This document shows, piece after piece, positions 43,984-53,547 of a stretch of 64,000 nucleotides of DNA (position 1 is the first letter of the stretch; each line of letters opens with the position of its first letter). Source of the DNA: Kaistella faecalis (GTDB lineage: Bacteria > Bacteroidota > Bacteroidia > Flavobacteriales > Weeksellaceae). Where the stretch lies: contig NZ_CP078067.1 of NCBI RefSeq assembly GCF_019195395.1, positions 2,123,783 through 2,187,782 of the forward strand, written 5' to 3'. The notes below the pieces were generated by a model. The model saw nothing but the letters and a program-made list of their open reading frames with translations, ran no database searches and was not told where the DNA came from. The position numbers and the translations under genes are program-made.

Positions 43984-46017
43984 TTATCCGATTTCTATAC
44001 CGTTTTCTACGGTTTCGTCCGGCGTTACAAAAACAAGTTTTCCTTCTGCATTGTTGGTCAAAAGCAGCATTCCCTGAGATTCTATTCCGCGGATTTTTCT
44101 TGGGGCAAGATTTAATAAGATCATTACCTGTTTACCGATGCATTCTTCAGGAGTGAAACTTTCGGCAACTCCGGAAACTACAGTTCTTACGTCCACGCCC
44201 GTATCAACGCTGAATTTTAACAGTTTATCTGCTTTTTCCACTTTTTCAGCGGTAAGAATTGTTGCTGTTCTTAAATCTATTTTGGTGAAATCATCAAACT
44301 GAATTTCGTCTTTCATGGGGTTTGCTTTAGGATTAGTTTTTTTATTGGATTCTTTTGTGTTCTCCAGTTTCTGAATCTGGAAATCAATCGTTTCATCTTC
44401 AATTTTTGAAAATAACAGTTCTGCAGGATTGATTTGGTGACCGGTTTTAATCAAAACTTTTTCATTCTGAATTTCTTTCCAACCGAGTTGCGAAACATTA
44501 AACATTTTCTGCAGTTTGTCAGCGCTGAATGGCATAAACGGCTCGCATACCTGTGCTAAACCCACAGCAATCTGTGCGGCTACAAACAGCGAGTTTGCCG
44601 CTTTTTCTGGATGGTCTTTAATGGTTTTCCAAGGTTCTTCGGTCTGCAGATACTGGTTTCCAAATCTTGCCAAATTCATCATTGCTGATAAAGCGTTTCT
44701 GAATTCATAATTCTCAAGGAAATTTTCGATTTCAGTGGCCGCTTTGGTGATTTCTTCAAGTTCCGGAGCGCTTGCATCGCCTGCAGGAACAATTCCGTCG
44801 TAATATTTGTGAATCAGCACGGCAACTCTGTTGATGAAGTTTCCGAAAATCCCCACCAATTCTGAATTGTTTTTGGTCTGGAAATCCTTCCAGGTGAAGT
44901 TATTGTCTTTGGTTTCCGGTGCGGAAGAAAGTAAAGCGTAGCGCAAAACATCCTGTTGGCCCGGGAATTCTTCGACATATTCGTGTGCCCAAACCGCCCA
45001 GTTTCGGGAGGTTGAAATTTTATCGTTTTCAAGATTCAAAAACTCAAAGGCAGGAACATTCGTCGGCATAATATAATCGCCGTGCGCTTTCATCATCGCC
45101 GGAAAAATAATGCAGTGGAAAACGATGTTGTCTTTACCGATGAAGTGAACAAGGTCGGAATTTTCATTCTGCCAGTAATCTTTCCAGTTTTTGCCGGTTC
45201 TTTCTGCCCATTCCTGGGTAAAAGAAATGTAGCCGATCGGTGCATCAAACCAAACATAAAGCACCTTTCCCTCGGCATCAGGCAAAGGAACGGGAACGCC
45301 CCAGTTGAGATCACGCGTCATTGCTCTCGGTTTCAAACCGTCGTTCAGCCAGGATTTTACCTGACCATAAACATTGGGTTTCCAGTCGTCTTTATGACCT
45401 TCGATAATCCATTCGTTCAGGAAGTTTTCGTAATCATTTAAAGGAAGATACCAGTTTTTAGTTTCCTTTAAAATGGGCACATTTCCGCTGAGCATTGATT
45501 TCGGATTGAGTAACTCTGAAGGTGAAAGGGTAGAGCCACATTTTTCGCACTGATCACCGTAAGCACCGTCGTTACCGCAATTCGGGCAGGTTCCCACAAT
45601 GTAACGGTCGGCGAGAAATTCACCCGCCTGTTCATCGAAATACTGTGCTGAAACTTCTTCGGTAAATTTTTCTTTATGATATAATGTAGAGAAGAAATCC
45701 TGACTTACTTCGTAATGTTTTTTGGAAGTGGTGCGTGAATATTCATCGAAAGAAATTCCGAGATCGGCAAAAGATTTTTTTATGATTCCGTGATACTTGT
45801 CTACAATATCCTGCGGTGTAACACCTTCTTTTTTTGCTCTTATGGTAATTGGAATACCGTGTTCATCGGAACCGCAGATAAATGCTACGTCTTTTCCGAG
45901 GCGTCTCTGTATTCTTGCGTATACATCGGCAGGGATGTAAACCCCTGCCAAATGGCCAATATGTACCGGCCCGTTCGCATAAGGCAAAGCCGCCGTAATC
46001 ATCGTTCTTTCTGACAT
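43984..46017 (-). CDS. metG: Methionyl-tRNA synthetase with C-terminal tRNA-binding domain
   Basis: Cytoplasmic class I synthetase of 677 residues. HIGH is exact at 19-22 (GPVHIGHLAG). The zinc knuckle CPNCGNDGAYGDQCEKC (about 145-161) is the two-pair type. The KMSKS loop reads KISTS (333-337), a known variant of this branch. After the anticodon domain a Lys-rich linker joins an EMAP/Trbp111-like domain (about 575-677, FDDFTKIDLRTATI) that dimerises and binds tRNA. A TATCTTTG box lies at 46043-46036 on the minus strand. Confidence 0.97.
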   Translation of the reverse strand: MSERTMITAALPYANGPVHIGHLAGVYIPADVYARIQRRLGKDVAFICGSDEHGIPITIRAKKEGVTPQDIVDKYHGIIKKSFADLGISFDEYSRTTSKKHYEVSQDFFSTLYHKEKFTEEVSAQYFDEQAGEFLADRYIVGTCPNCGNDGAYGDQCEKCGSTLSPSELLNPKSMLSGNVPILKETKNWYLPLNDYENFLNEWIIEGHKDDWKPNVYGQVKSWLNDGLKPRAMTRDLNWGVPVPLPDAEGKVLYVWFDAPIGYISFTQEWAERTGKNWKDYWQNENSDLVHFIGKDNIVFHCIIFPAMMKAHGDYIMPTNVPAFEFLNLENDKISTSRNWAVWAHEYVEEFPGQQDVLRYALLSSAPETKDNNFTWKDFQTKNNSELVGIFGNFINRVAVLIHKYYDGIVPAGDASAPELEEITKAATEIENFLENYEFRNALSAMMNLARFGNQYLQTEEPWKTIKDHPEKAANSLFVAAQIAVGLAQVCEPFMPFSADKLQKMFNVSQLGWKEIQNEKVLIKTGHQINPAELLFSKIEDETIDFQIQKLENTKESNKKTNPKANPMKDEIQFDDFTKIDLRTATILTAEKVEKADKLLKFSVDTGVDVRTVVSGVAESFTPEECIGKQVMILLNLAPRKIRGIESQGMLLLTNNAEGKLVFVTPDETVENGIEIG

Positions 46018-46352
46018 GCTATATTATAATTTATGCAAAGATACGGGTTATGACGTTTAATTGGAAATTTTGGGGATTTATTGAAGGATTCGGAATCATT
46101 AGTCCATCAATTTGATAAACAAATGTTTAACTTTATGTTAAAGTTTATACTCTCATATGTGAGACAATAGGAATGGTAAGTAATTGTAAAGTAGGTGTTT
46201 AAGAAATATAAGGTCTTTTAATATATGATAAATCTCAGATATAATTAACAATATTATGATAATTTTAATAATAGTTGAATTTTTGTTTAAATTGCAGTGC
46301 TTCTTCAAAGGAGCTGTTATGTATTGAATATTAATCCTTAAATTTTATTTTT
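46018..46352. other. Divergent intergenic region between metG and susC
   Basis: About 335 AT-rich bases with no gene. It holds the metG promoter box (46043-46036, minus), two inverted repeats (46126-46164), and on the right a two-codon ATG-TAT-TGA frame at 46319-46327 preceded by AAAGGAG (46307-46313). A TATTTTTG box at 46346-46353 overlaps the susC start codon and therefore is probably not its promoter. The true susC promoter is not clear by eye. Confidence 0.6.
46126..46164. promoter_or_regulatory. Pair of inverted repeats upstream of susC (operator candidates)
   Basis: TTTAAC-N5-GTTAAA (46126-46142) and TCTCA-TATG-TGAGA (46151-46164) lie 9 bases apart, about 190-230 bases before susC. Both are perfect in their arms. 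Neither is followed by a T run, so a terminator role is unlikely and protein binding is possible. No regulator gene is nearby to link. Confidence 0.4.
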
Positions 46353-49217
46353 GTGAGAAACTATACTAAAGTTTTGAAAATTGCTCCGGCTTTTTTATTG
46401 GCGGGAACAATGCTACACGCACAAACTACGGATTCGGTTAAAACTGCCGATATTGAGCAGGTTGTACTGATTGGTTATGGTGCCAAGAAAAAATCTGATC
46501 TTACAGGTTCTGTTACAGCTGTTTCCGAGAAAGATTTTAACAAAGGAGCAATCGTGTCGGCAGATCAGTTGCTTACAGGTAAAGCGCCAGGTGTTAGAAT
46601 CACCAACGAAGGAGGATCGCCAGACTCGAAACCGAACATCCGAATCCGTGGTGGGGCATCGCTGAACGCGCAAAATAACCCATTGATCGTTATTGACGGC
46701 GTGCCACTTGATTCTAGTAACCCAGCTGGTGTCGGAAACCCACTGAACCTAATTAACCCCAATGACATTGAATCTTTCTCAATCCTGAAAGATGCTTCGG
46801 CGACCGCTATTTATGGTTCAAGAGCATCCAATGGTGTAATTATTATTACGACTAAGAAGGGTGGCGGCAAACTGAAAGTCGGTTTCAGTACCAACGTTTC
46901 CGTAGGTGAGGTAACGAAGAATCTTGACGTGATGGATTCCTCACATTTTGTAGATTACATCAAGACTAATTTCCCTCAGTACAGTTGGAGACTCGGCGTA
47001 GGTGGTGATAAAAATAATCCAACTGAAACGGGTACTATCTATAACACCAACTGGCAGGATGAAGTTTTCAGAACTACAGTTTCTACAGATAATAACGTAA
47101 GCCTTGCAGGAACACTATGGAATGCTCTTCCAATCAGAGTATCTATGGGGTATAACCGCACAGAGGGTGTAGTGCGTACGAGTGATTATGAGCGTTTCAC
47201 TGAAGCGATTAAACTTACGCCAACGTTCTTCGACAAACATTTAAAAATTGATTTGAACTTAAAAGGTTCTCATTCTAAGTTTAATGCGGTAGATGCAGGT
47301 GCAGCTATTGGAGGAGCGGTAAATATGGATCCTACAAAACCAGTTTATGTTTCACAAACCGGTCTTACGGGTAGCCCCTATAACCGATTTGGAGGTTATT
47401 TTCAAAACACAGAATTTTCAGGCGGCCAGTATAGAACTTTAGGGCAAACAAACCCGCTTGCTGTTCTATTGCAAAGAAATTCACCACAGAAAGTAGATAA
47501 ATTGCTAGGAAACGTAGAATTCGACTACAAAATGCATTTCCTGCCTGAACTTCGTGCGATATTGAATTTGGGTGTTGAAACTTCAAGCTCTGACCTAAGT
47601 ACTGTTTTTGCAGATAATGCAATACAGACTTACAGAACGCCAAGTGGATCGCAGTTCCCCAACGATTATATCTTCAACCCCGGTGTAGATTATGCGGAGC
47701 ATCAGGATATCTTCAACAAAACGATGGATGCTTATCTGGTTTACAACACAAAAGTTTCGGATTTCCTTACGAACTTCCTTATTCAAGGTGGATACTCATA
47801 TCAGAATTTTAAGAACGAAGGTTATAAAGACAAATATATTTATCACGAAACAACAGGAGTTCGTACACCGTTCGTAGATAATGACCTCAATCCTACAAAT
47901 GCTTATTACAATGAATTGAACTTGCAGTCATTTATTGCAAGATCAAATATTGATATCTTAAACCGTTATTTATTTACTCTTACTTTCCGTGCGGATGCTT
48001 CGTCCCTGTTCAAGAAAGATCAGCGGTGGGGTTATTTCCCTGCAGTAGGTTTCGCCTGGAAAATGAATGAAGAGAGTTTCCTGCGTGATGCAGACGCTGT
48101 ACGCGAACTGAAGCTTAGACTTGGTTGGGGAAAAACCGGACAACAGGATATTACAGGTCTCGTTGGTTTTTATCCGTCAAGGCCCCTATTCGCATTGGGT
48201 AGTTCTAATGCACAGTATTTCCCTGGAATCGGTACTTACAGTGCGCTTCCGTTTAACGAAAATCTTACTTGGGAAACAACCACTACCATTAATGCAGGTT
48301 TAGATTTCGGATTCTTCCGTGGAAATCTGCTGACAGGTAGCTTTGATATCTACGAAAGAAAAACAACGGATCTTCTTTTGTGGACTCCTCTTGCCCCAGG
48401 CCAGGGTCTTACAAACCAGTTTGTTGACAATGTAGGTGAAATGACCAACCGAGGTGCTGAAATGAACCTTACAGTAACGCCGGTGAAGAACAGCCAGGTA
48501 ACTTGGAGTATTTCCGGAAATGCTGCGTACAACTTAGGGGAGGTGACCAACCTGAAAAATGTCGAAAGTATTGCCGCTTCAGACAGTGGTCTGCCAGTAG
48601 GTACAGGTGTAAGCCTTGCGTACCATCCGGTGAGTGGGCAGCCTTATTCAGCTTGGGTATTCCAGCAGGTTTATGATAACAATGGAAATGCGATGCAGGG
48701 TGTTGTGATCGACAGAAACGGTGATGGTGTAATCAATAATGATGACCGTTATTATGAAGCGTTAAGACCGAACTGGACTTATGGTTTCAGTACTTCACTT
48801 AATTACCAAAACTGGGATTTCAGCGCTAATTTCCGTGGACAGGTAGGTGGTAAAGTTTATAACGCCAGAAAAATGTCTCAAGGATTCCGCGAGTATGCAG
48901 TTCCACAGAACTCCAACTCTCTGAATAACGTGTTGACTTTTGCTGAAAATACGCCGTTCACTAACCTAACGGACCAGGTAATTTTCTCAGATTATTTCCT
49001 AGAAGATGCTACATTCCTGCGTTTGGACAATGCAACAGTGGGATATTTATTCAAAGATCTATTTAATTCTACTGACCTGCGCGTTTACGGTTCTGTAAGT
49101 AATGCATTTGTAATTACCAAGTATGAAGGTTTGGATCCGGAAAACTTTAACGCGATCGACAATAATTTTTATCCAAGACCACGAACTTATACCATTGGTT
49201 TAAACTTTAATTTTTAA
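46353..49217 (+). CDS. susC: SusC-family TonB-dependent outer-membrane transporter
   Basis: Outer-membrane porin of 954 residues that with SusD imports maltodextrins using TonB energy. Start is GTG 46353; it gives a signal peptide ending LHAQ (about residue 23) with no in-frame alternative before a stop. A TonB-box-like DIEQVVLIGYG (about 34-44) leads into the plug (SADQLLTGKAPGVRI, IRIRGGASLNAQNNPLIVI in part, ILKDASATAIYGSRASNGVI), then the 22-strand barrel ending YTIGLNFNF. The N-terminal carboxypeptidase-regulatory-like domain common in SusC proteins is missing. The susD gene begins 11 bases later. Confidence 0.94.
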   Translation: MRNYTKVLKIAPAFLLAGTMLHAQTTDSVKTADIEQVVLIGYGAKKKSDLTGSVTAVSEKDFNKGAIVSADQLLTGKAPGVRITNEGGSPDSKPNIRIRGGASLNAQNNPLIVIDGVPLDSSNPAGVGNPLNLINPNDIESFSILKDASATAIYGSRASNGVIIITTKKGGGKLKVGFSTNVSVGEVTKNLDVMDSSHFVDYIKTNFPQYSWRLGVGGDKNNPTETGTIYNTNWQDEVFRTTVSTDNNVSLAGTLWNALPIRVSMGYNRTEGVVRTSDYERFTEAIKLTPTFFDKHLKIDLNLKGSHSKFNAVDAGAAIGGAVNMDPTKPVYVSQTGLTGSPYNRFGGYFQNTEFSGGQYRTLGQTNPLAVLLQRNSPQKVDKLLGNVEFDYKMHFLPELRAILNLGVETSSSDLSTVFADNAIQTYRTPSGSQFPNDYIFNPGVDYAEHQDIFNKTMDAYLVYNTKVSDFLTNFLIQGGYSYQNFKNEGYKDKYIYHETTGVRTPFVDNDLNPTNAYYNELNLQSFIARSNIDILNRYLFTLTFRADASSLFKKDQRWGYFPAVGFAWKMNEESFLRDADAVRELKLRLGWGKTGQQDITGLVGFYPSRPLFALGSSNAQYFPGIGTYSALPFNENLTWETTTTINAGLDFGFFRGNLLTGSFDIYERKTTDLLLWTPLAPGQGLTNQFVDNVGEMTNRGAEMNLTVTPVKNSQVTWSISGNAAYNLGEVTNLKNVESIAASDSGLPVGTGVSLAYHPVSGQPYSAWVFQQVYDNNGNAMQGVVIDRNGDGVINNDDRYYEALRPNWTYGFSTSLNYQNWDFSANFRGQVGGKVYNARKMSQGFREYAVPQNSNSLNNVLTFAENTPFTNLTDQVIFSDYFLEDATFLRLDNATVGYLFKDLFNSTDLRVYGSVSNAFVITKYEGLDPENFNAIDNNFYPRPRTYTIGLNFNF

Positions 49218-49228
49218 ATAAAACAAAA

Positions 49229-50791
49229 ATGAAAAATATTAAATTCAAATTATTGGCTTTTGCAGCAGTAGTGATGCTGTCCACGCAGTCCTGTCTCCGG
49301 GATCTGGACACTGAGCCAAAATATGATATGACTTTGGACTATATACTTCAACAGGATCCTAAAGCAGTGGAAGGAATGCTGTCCCGTCTTTATGCAAGTT
49401 TCGCGCTTTCCAGTGTTAAAGGTCCTGGTGAATCTGACATCTCCGGTGCTGACCCGGGAGAGTCGCCATTTATCCGCGGACTGGTGAATCTTCAGGATTT
49501 TACAGCAGACGGAATGAAAAACCGTTGGGGTGATAACGGTCTTGATCAGTTGACTACTACGAGCAACTGGACAGACAATAATAAATTTTTTAAATACGCT
49601 TACGACAGAATTTATTATACCGTTCCTCAGGCAACTAACCTTATCCTTATTATGAAGAGCGATAACGTTAAATATGAGAATAAGGATCAGGTAGTGAGTG
49701 AGCTTCGCTTTTTACGAGCACTTTCTTATTATTATCTTATTGATCTTTTTGGTAAAGGTGTTTTGGTAAACGATGAAACTTTCAATACAAGTACACCGCT
49801 TCCCGAGGCTTCAAGAACTGAACTGTTCACTTTTGTTGAATCTGAACTTAAAGATATCGAAGGAAAACTTCCTGCCCAAAATTCTTATGCACGTGCAAAC
49901 AAATCCGCGGCAAGAATGCTATTGGCTAAACTTTATCTGAATGCTGAAGTTTATACAGGAACTCCGAGATATAATGATGCAGCCGCATATATTAGTAAAG
50001 TAATTAGTGAAGGTGGATATCAGTTGGAAGGAAACTTCCGCAAGAATTTCTCTGCTGACAACAATACTTCGAAAGAGATTATCTTCCCACTTATAGCTGA
50101 CGCTGCAAGCAGCCAGAGTTTCGGTAACACTACTTACATCGTTAATGGAAGCATCAGTACGGATACCATGACGCCTGCAGATTTTGGCGCGACAGATGGT
50201 TGGGCTGGTCACCGGGCAACTAAAGCATGGTATGGTTTATTTGCAGGTTCCGCAGCTGGTCTTCAGAGCAGTACTGACGTACGTGCAAAGCTTTTCTGGT
50301 CAACAGGTCACAATTGGGAGATGAATGATTATAAAACTTGGACTGACGGTTTCCCTTCAGACAAATTCTGGAACAAAAATTCTGATGGTAGTGGGAGCGC
50401 AACAAGTTTCTCTTCTACAGATTTCCCTCTGTTCCGTTTGAGTGATGCTTATCTAATTTATGCTGAATGTGCGATTCGTGGCGCGGCAGGTACTTCAATG
50501 GGGCAGGCAATCACTTATTTCAACCAGGTTCGTACAAGAGCTGGAGCTCCAGTTGTTTCTGTTCTTTCACTTGACGAAGTTTTAAATGAAAGAGGCCGTG
50601 AACTCGGTTTAGAAGGTGTGCGTCGTCAGGATCTTATCCGTTTCGGAAAATTTACAGGAGGTTCTTATCTCTGGCCTTGGAAAGGTGGTGTGAAGAACGG
50701 TGCTGCAATTTCAGACAACTACAAATTGTTTCCTATTCCTAGTACTGCGCTTCAGGCGAATCCAAATCTGACCCAAAATCCAGGTTACTAA
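49229..50791 (+). CDS. susD: SusD/RagB-family starch-binding lipoprotein
   Basis: Surface lipoprotein of 520 residues that caps SusC and binds the glycan. Signal peptide with lipobox (Cys22, STQSC) followed by acidic LRDLDTEP. The family's TPR-like helices include SELRFLRALSYYYLIDLFG (about 152-170), and the C-terminal region has ERGRELGLEGVRRQDLIRFG (about 452-471) and the closing NPNLTQNPGY. Length is standard. Between susC and susE with short gaps, so an operon is certain in practice. The glycan is inferred as starch from the neighbouring SusE/F and GH97/GH13 genes. Confidence 0.95.
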   Translation: MKNIKFKLLAFAAVVMLSTQSCLRDLDTEPKYDMTLDYILQQDPKAVEGMLSRLYASFALSSVKGPGESDISGADPGESPFIRGLVNLQDFTADGMKNRWGDNGLDQLTTTSNWTDNNKFFKYAYDRIYYTVPQATNLILIMKSDNVKYENKDQVVSELRFLRALSYYYLIDLFGKGVLVNDETFNTSTPLPEASRTELFTFVESELKDIEGKLPAQNSYARANKSAARMLLAKLYLNAEVYTGTPRYNDAAAYISKVISEGGYQLEGNFRKNFSADNNTSKEIIFPLIADAASSQSFGNTTYIVNGSISTDTMTPADFGATDGWAGHRATKAWYGLFAGSAAGLQSSTDVRAKLFWSTGHNWEMNDYKTWTDGFPSDKFWNKNSDGSGSATSFSSTDFPLFRLSDAYLIYAECAIRGAAGTSMGQAITYFNQVRTRAGAPVVSVLSLDEVLNERGRELGLEGVRRQDLIRFGKFTGGSYLWPWKGGVKNGAAISDNYKLFPIPSTALQANPNLTQNPGY

Positions 50792-50809
50792 CTTTAATTT
50801 AATTCAATA

Positions 50810-51940
50810 ATGAAAACCAATAATTTATATAAAATACTTCTTGCAGTGCTGGTCTTTTTCGGCATTACAGCCTGCGAGGACCGGGAACTGATTATGGTAG
50901 AAAATCAATCAGCTCCTATTGTGATGGATCTTTCGGCTTCTACACTTTTTCTAGATCAGAATTTTCCGGCTAATCCGGCGCTCACGGTCACATGGACAGC
51001 AGCAACATACTCCGTTCCAACTGAAATTCGCTATAAAGTAGAAGCTTCTGTTGATGAAAAATTCACCACCCCGTTAGAACTTGCCAATGTAGCTGAATCC
51101 AGCAATACGGTAACTTTCACTGTAGATGAAATGAACAAGTCAGCGATTACTTTAGGTATGTCACCGGCAGTATCGTCAAAAATGTATTTAAGAGTTGTAT
51201 CTTACTTAGGAACTGGTCAAATGATGTCCGCCATTTCTAATGTAACCTCACTACAGATTACGCCTTATGTGCTTTCTTATCCTGATTTTTATCTTGTAGG
51301 GGGTGCCACTGCTGTGGACTGGAATGCCGGAGCAGCACAGATTCTTTATAAAGATGCTAATCTCTCTTATATCTATACTTATCTGAAGCCAGGAAATTTC
51401 CGTTTCCTTGGTCAGCAAGACTGGAATCCTACAAATTACAGTCTTAATGATCCTGGCATCAAAGAAAATTATAGATATTTCAACCAGTGGCCTGCAACCA
51501 TTGCACCAGACACTGCTGAGCAGGAAAATATGATTTTCTCTGGTGCAGAAGGTATATATAAAATTACCATTAACGCTGCCGCTGATAAAAAGACATTGGA
51601 TATTGTTCCAGCTTCTGTTTTTGGTTTTAACTATGAGACGGTTTATTTGGTTGGAAGCATTGCAGGAAACAACTGGACCCCTGAAAATGGAGTTGAAATG
51701 ACGAAAACAGCTGATGGCGTTTACGAGTTCACTACCACGATTGAAAATGGTACTGAATTTAAGATCCTCGGGCAAAAATCTTGGGGAGACCTTGACTGGG
51801 GTAATATCGGTGGAAACGGTAATACCGGATTCCTTGGCCCAAAAGGAGATAACGGAAACATCAAATTTGATGGTGGCGGATCTGAATACAAGATTACTGT
51901 GAATATCAAGAGAGGAACTTACAGCATAGTAAAGATCTAA
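50810..51940 (+). CDS. susE: SusE-like starch-binding outer-membrane lipoprotein
   Basis: Surface lipoprotein of 376 residues. Lipobox ITAC (Cys22) followed by EDRE, an acidic stretch fitting surface export. A SusE-type Ig-like domain (about 30-155) precedes two starch-binding modules: one with FYLVGGATAVDWNAG and FRFLGQQDWNPTNYSL, the second with VYLVGSIAGNNWTPENGVE, KILGQKSWGDLDWGNI and GFLGPKGDN. The modules repeat those of the next gene, so these two are tandem paralogues. Binds maltodextrin at the cell surface to raise local substrate; the specificity is by family analogy. Confidence 0.9.
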   Translation: MKTNNLYKILLAVLVFFGITACEDRELIMVENQSAPIVMDLSASTLFLDQNFPANPALTVTWTAATYSVPTEIRYKVEASVDEKFTTPLELANVAESSNTVTFTVDEMNKSAITLGMSPAVSSKMYLRVVSYLGTGQMMSAISNVTSLQITPYVLSYPDFYLVGGATAVDWNAGAAQILYKDANLSYIYTYLKPGNFRFLGQQDWNPTNYSLNDPGIKENYRYFNQWPATIAPDTAEQENMIFSGAEGIYKITINAAADKKTLDIVPASVFGFNYETVYLVGSIAGNNWTPENGVEMTKTADGVYEFTTTIENGTEFKILGQKSWGDLDWGNIGGNGNTGFLGPKGDNGNIKFDGGGSEYKITVNIKRGTYSIVKI

Positions 51941-51978
51941 AAACATCGTTATAAGTTTATTTAAATAACTGAAACAAA

Positions 51979-53409
51979 ATGAAAAATATATTTAAAATTT
52001 TTATGGTGCTATTTCTGCCATTAATTCTTCTGAATTCCTGCAGAAACGATGCTGACAGAGACTGGACGACTCCAGAGCCGTCCTTTACCCTTAAAAATAC
52101 TTCGCTGGATGCAGCAGTGCTTTATCCAACGATGGAAAACAACCCGTATGTCCTTGTTTGGGATGCAGCTCCGGGCACAGGTGCTTACACCGTAGTAGTT
52201 TCTTCCAAAGAAGACTTTTCCACTAAAGCAACTTTAGGTACTTCTGAAAGTACTACCCTAAAAACAACAGTAGGAAACTTGAATACTGCGATGCTACAGG
52301 CAGGAATCAACCCATATGCTCCTCAAAAAGTTTATGTAAGAGTAGAACGTGGAGCGGCTGTTTCAAATGCGATTAGCTTTACAGTTACTCCATATCCTTC
52401 GGCTGTCCCTGTAATTACAAAACCAACCGCTGGTCAGGCGATCTTGCTAGATGCTGCTGCACCATTAGGGAATGCAGTTACGGTTATGTGGACTGATTAC
52501 ACTTACGGCGTAGACGTAAATTATACGGTGGAAGTTGCTCCAAAAGGGTCAACAGCATTTGCTTCTTTAGGAACAGTGAAGAACGAAAAAGAACTTCCCG
52601 TGTCAAACTTTACACTGAATAATGCAGCAATAGGTGCAGGTTTAACCGCTGGTATAGCAACAGATGTTGACGTTCGCGTTACTGCCAAAACGGAATCTAC
52701 TGGTGGGGTAATCACTAAGGTTTCAAATGTTGTAAGCTTTAAACTGACTCCATACACTCCTGCATTTGTAGATTTCTATCTAGTAGGTGGCGGTACCGCT
52801 GTAGGCTGGAATGCTGGTGGCTCGCAACTCCTGAAAAACACCAATGAAGTTTCAGAGATTTATACCTACCTTGAACAGAACGGAGAATTCAGATTTTTGG
52901 GTCAGCAGGACTGGGGTCCAACTAACTACAGTTTAAACGCTTCAGGAATTAATGATTCTTATAAGTATTTTAATACTTGGTCAACTAATTTGGAACCTTC
53001 TGGAAACGAAAACATGAAGTTTACCGGGAACTCAGGAATGTATAAAATTACCATCAATCAAAACTCAAGAGACATTACCGTTACGCCATCATCAGTACCT
53101 ACTTTGCCAACCAATGTTTATTTGGTAGGTTCAATTCAGGGATGGAATGCCGGTGCAGCGATCGAAATGACTCAGGTAGGCGATGGTGTTTTTGAGCACA
53201 CGATTGTAATTCCGGATGGTGCCGAATTCAAATTCCTTGGTCAGCAGGACTGGTCTGGAATGGAGTGGGGAAATATCCATACTGGTGGAAACTCTGGTTT
53301 CTTAGGACCGAATGGTGACAATAACAACATCCAATACAATGGAGGTGGAAATACCTATGTGATTACCGCTAACATAAAACTGGGAGTTTATAAACTTACC
53401 CCTCAATAA
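51979..53409 (+). CDS. susF: SusF-like starch-binding outer-membrane lipoprotein
   Basis: Surface lipoprotein of 476 residues; lipobox LNSC (Cys21). It has two Ig-like SusE-type domains (about 35-140 and 142-255) where SusE has one, then the same two starch-binding modules: FYLVGGGTAVGWNAGG with FRFLGQQDWGPTNYSL, and VYLVGSIQGWNAGAAIEM with KFLGQQDWSGMEWGNI and GFLGPNGDNNN. So it is an extended sister of the SusE-like protein made by domain addition. Names follow gene order; in Bacteroides SusF also has one more module than SusE. A terminator follows. Confidence 0.88.
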   Translation: MKNIFKIFMVLFLPLILLNSCRNDADRDWTTPEPSFTLKNTSLDAAVLYPTMENNPYVLVWDAAPGTGAYTVVVSSKEDFSTKATLGTSESTTLKTTVGNLNTAMLQAGINPYAPQKVYVRVERGAAVSNAISFTVTPYPSAVPVITKPTAGQAILLDAAAPLGNAVTVMWTDYTYGVDVNYTVEVAPKGSTAFASLGTVKNEKELPVSNFTLNNAAIGAGLTAGIATDVDVRVTAKTESTGGVITKVSNVVSFKLTPYTPAFVDFYLVGGGTAVGWNAGGSQLLKNTNEVSEIYTYLEQNGEFRFLGQQDWGPTNYSLNASGINDSYKYFNTWSTNLEPSGNENMKFTGNSGMYKITINQNSRDITVTPSSVPTLPTNVYLVGSIQGWNAGAAIEMTQVGDGVFEHTIVIPDGAEFKFLGQQDWSGMEWGNIHTGGNSGFLGPNGDNNNIQYNGGGNTYVITANIKLGVYKLTPQ

Positions 53410-53435
53410 ATTTAATTCCCCGGAATTTTAAAAAA

Positions 53436-53466
53436 AAACTGTTGCTTTTAGCAGCAGTTTTTTTTG
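53436..53466 (+). terminator. Terminator of the susCDEF operon
   Basis: Stem AAACTGTTGCT/AGCAGCAGTTT (one G-T pair) with a 3-4-base loop and a T run, 27 bases after the susF stop. It likely only partly separates the next gene. Confidence 0.82.
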
Positions 53467-53497
53467 TTTTTAAAGGGGCAATTGATTGCTCAAAAAG

Positions 53498-53528
53498 TTG
53501 GTTATTTCTATCATTTTCTCTAAATTTA
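53498..53528 (+). promoter_or_regulatory. Candidate promoter of the GH97 gene
   Basis: TTG (53498-53500), a 20-base spacer and TAAATTTA (53521-53528), which differs from TAnnTTTG only in the last base. The ATG follows after 19 bases. Confidence 0.45.
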
Positions 53529-53547
53529 TTGATTCGAAAATTATCGT

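Noticed and set aside
46346-46353. TATTTTTG as the susC promoter
   Set aside because: Its last base is the first base of the GTG start codon, so a transcript from it would lack the start.
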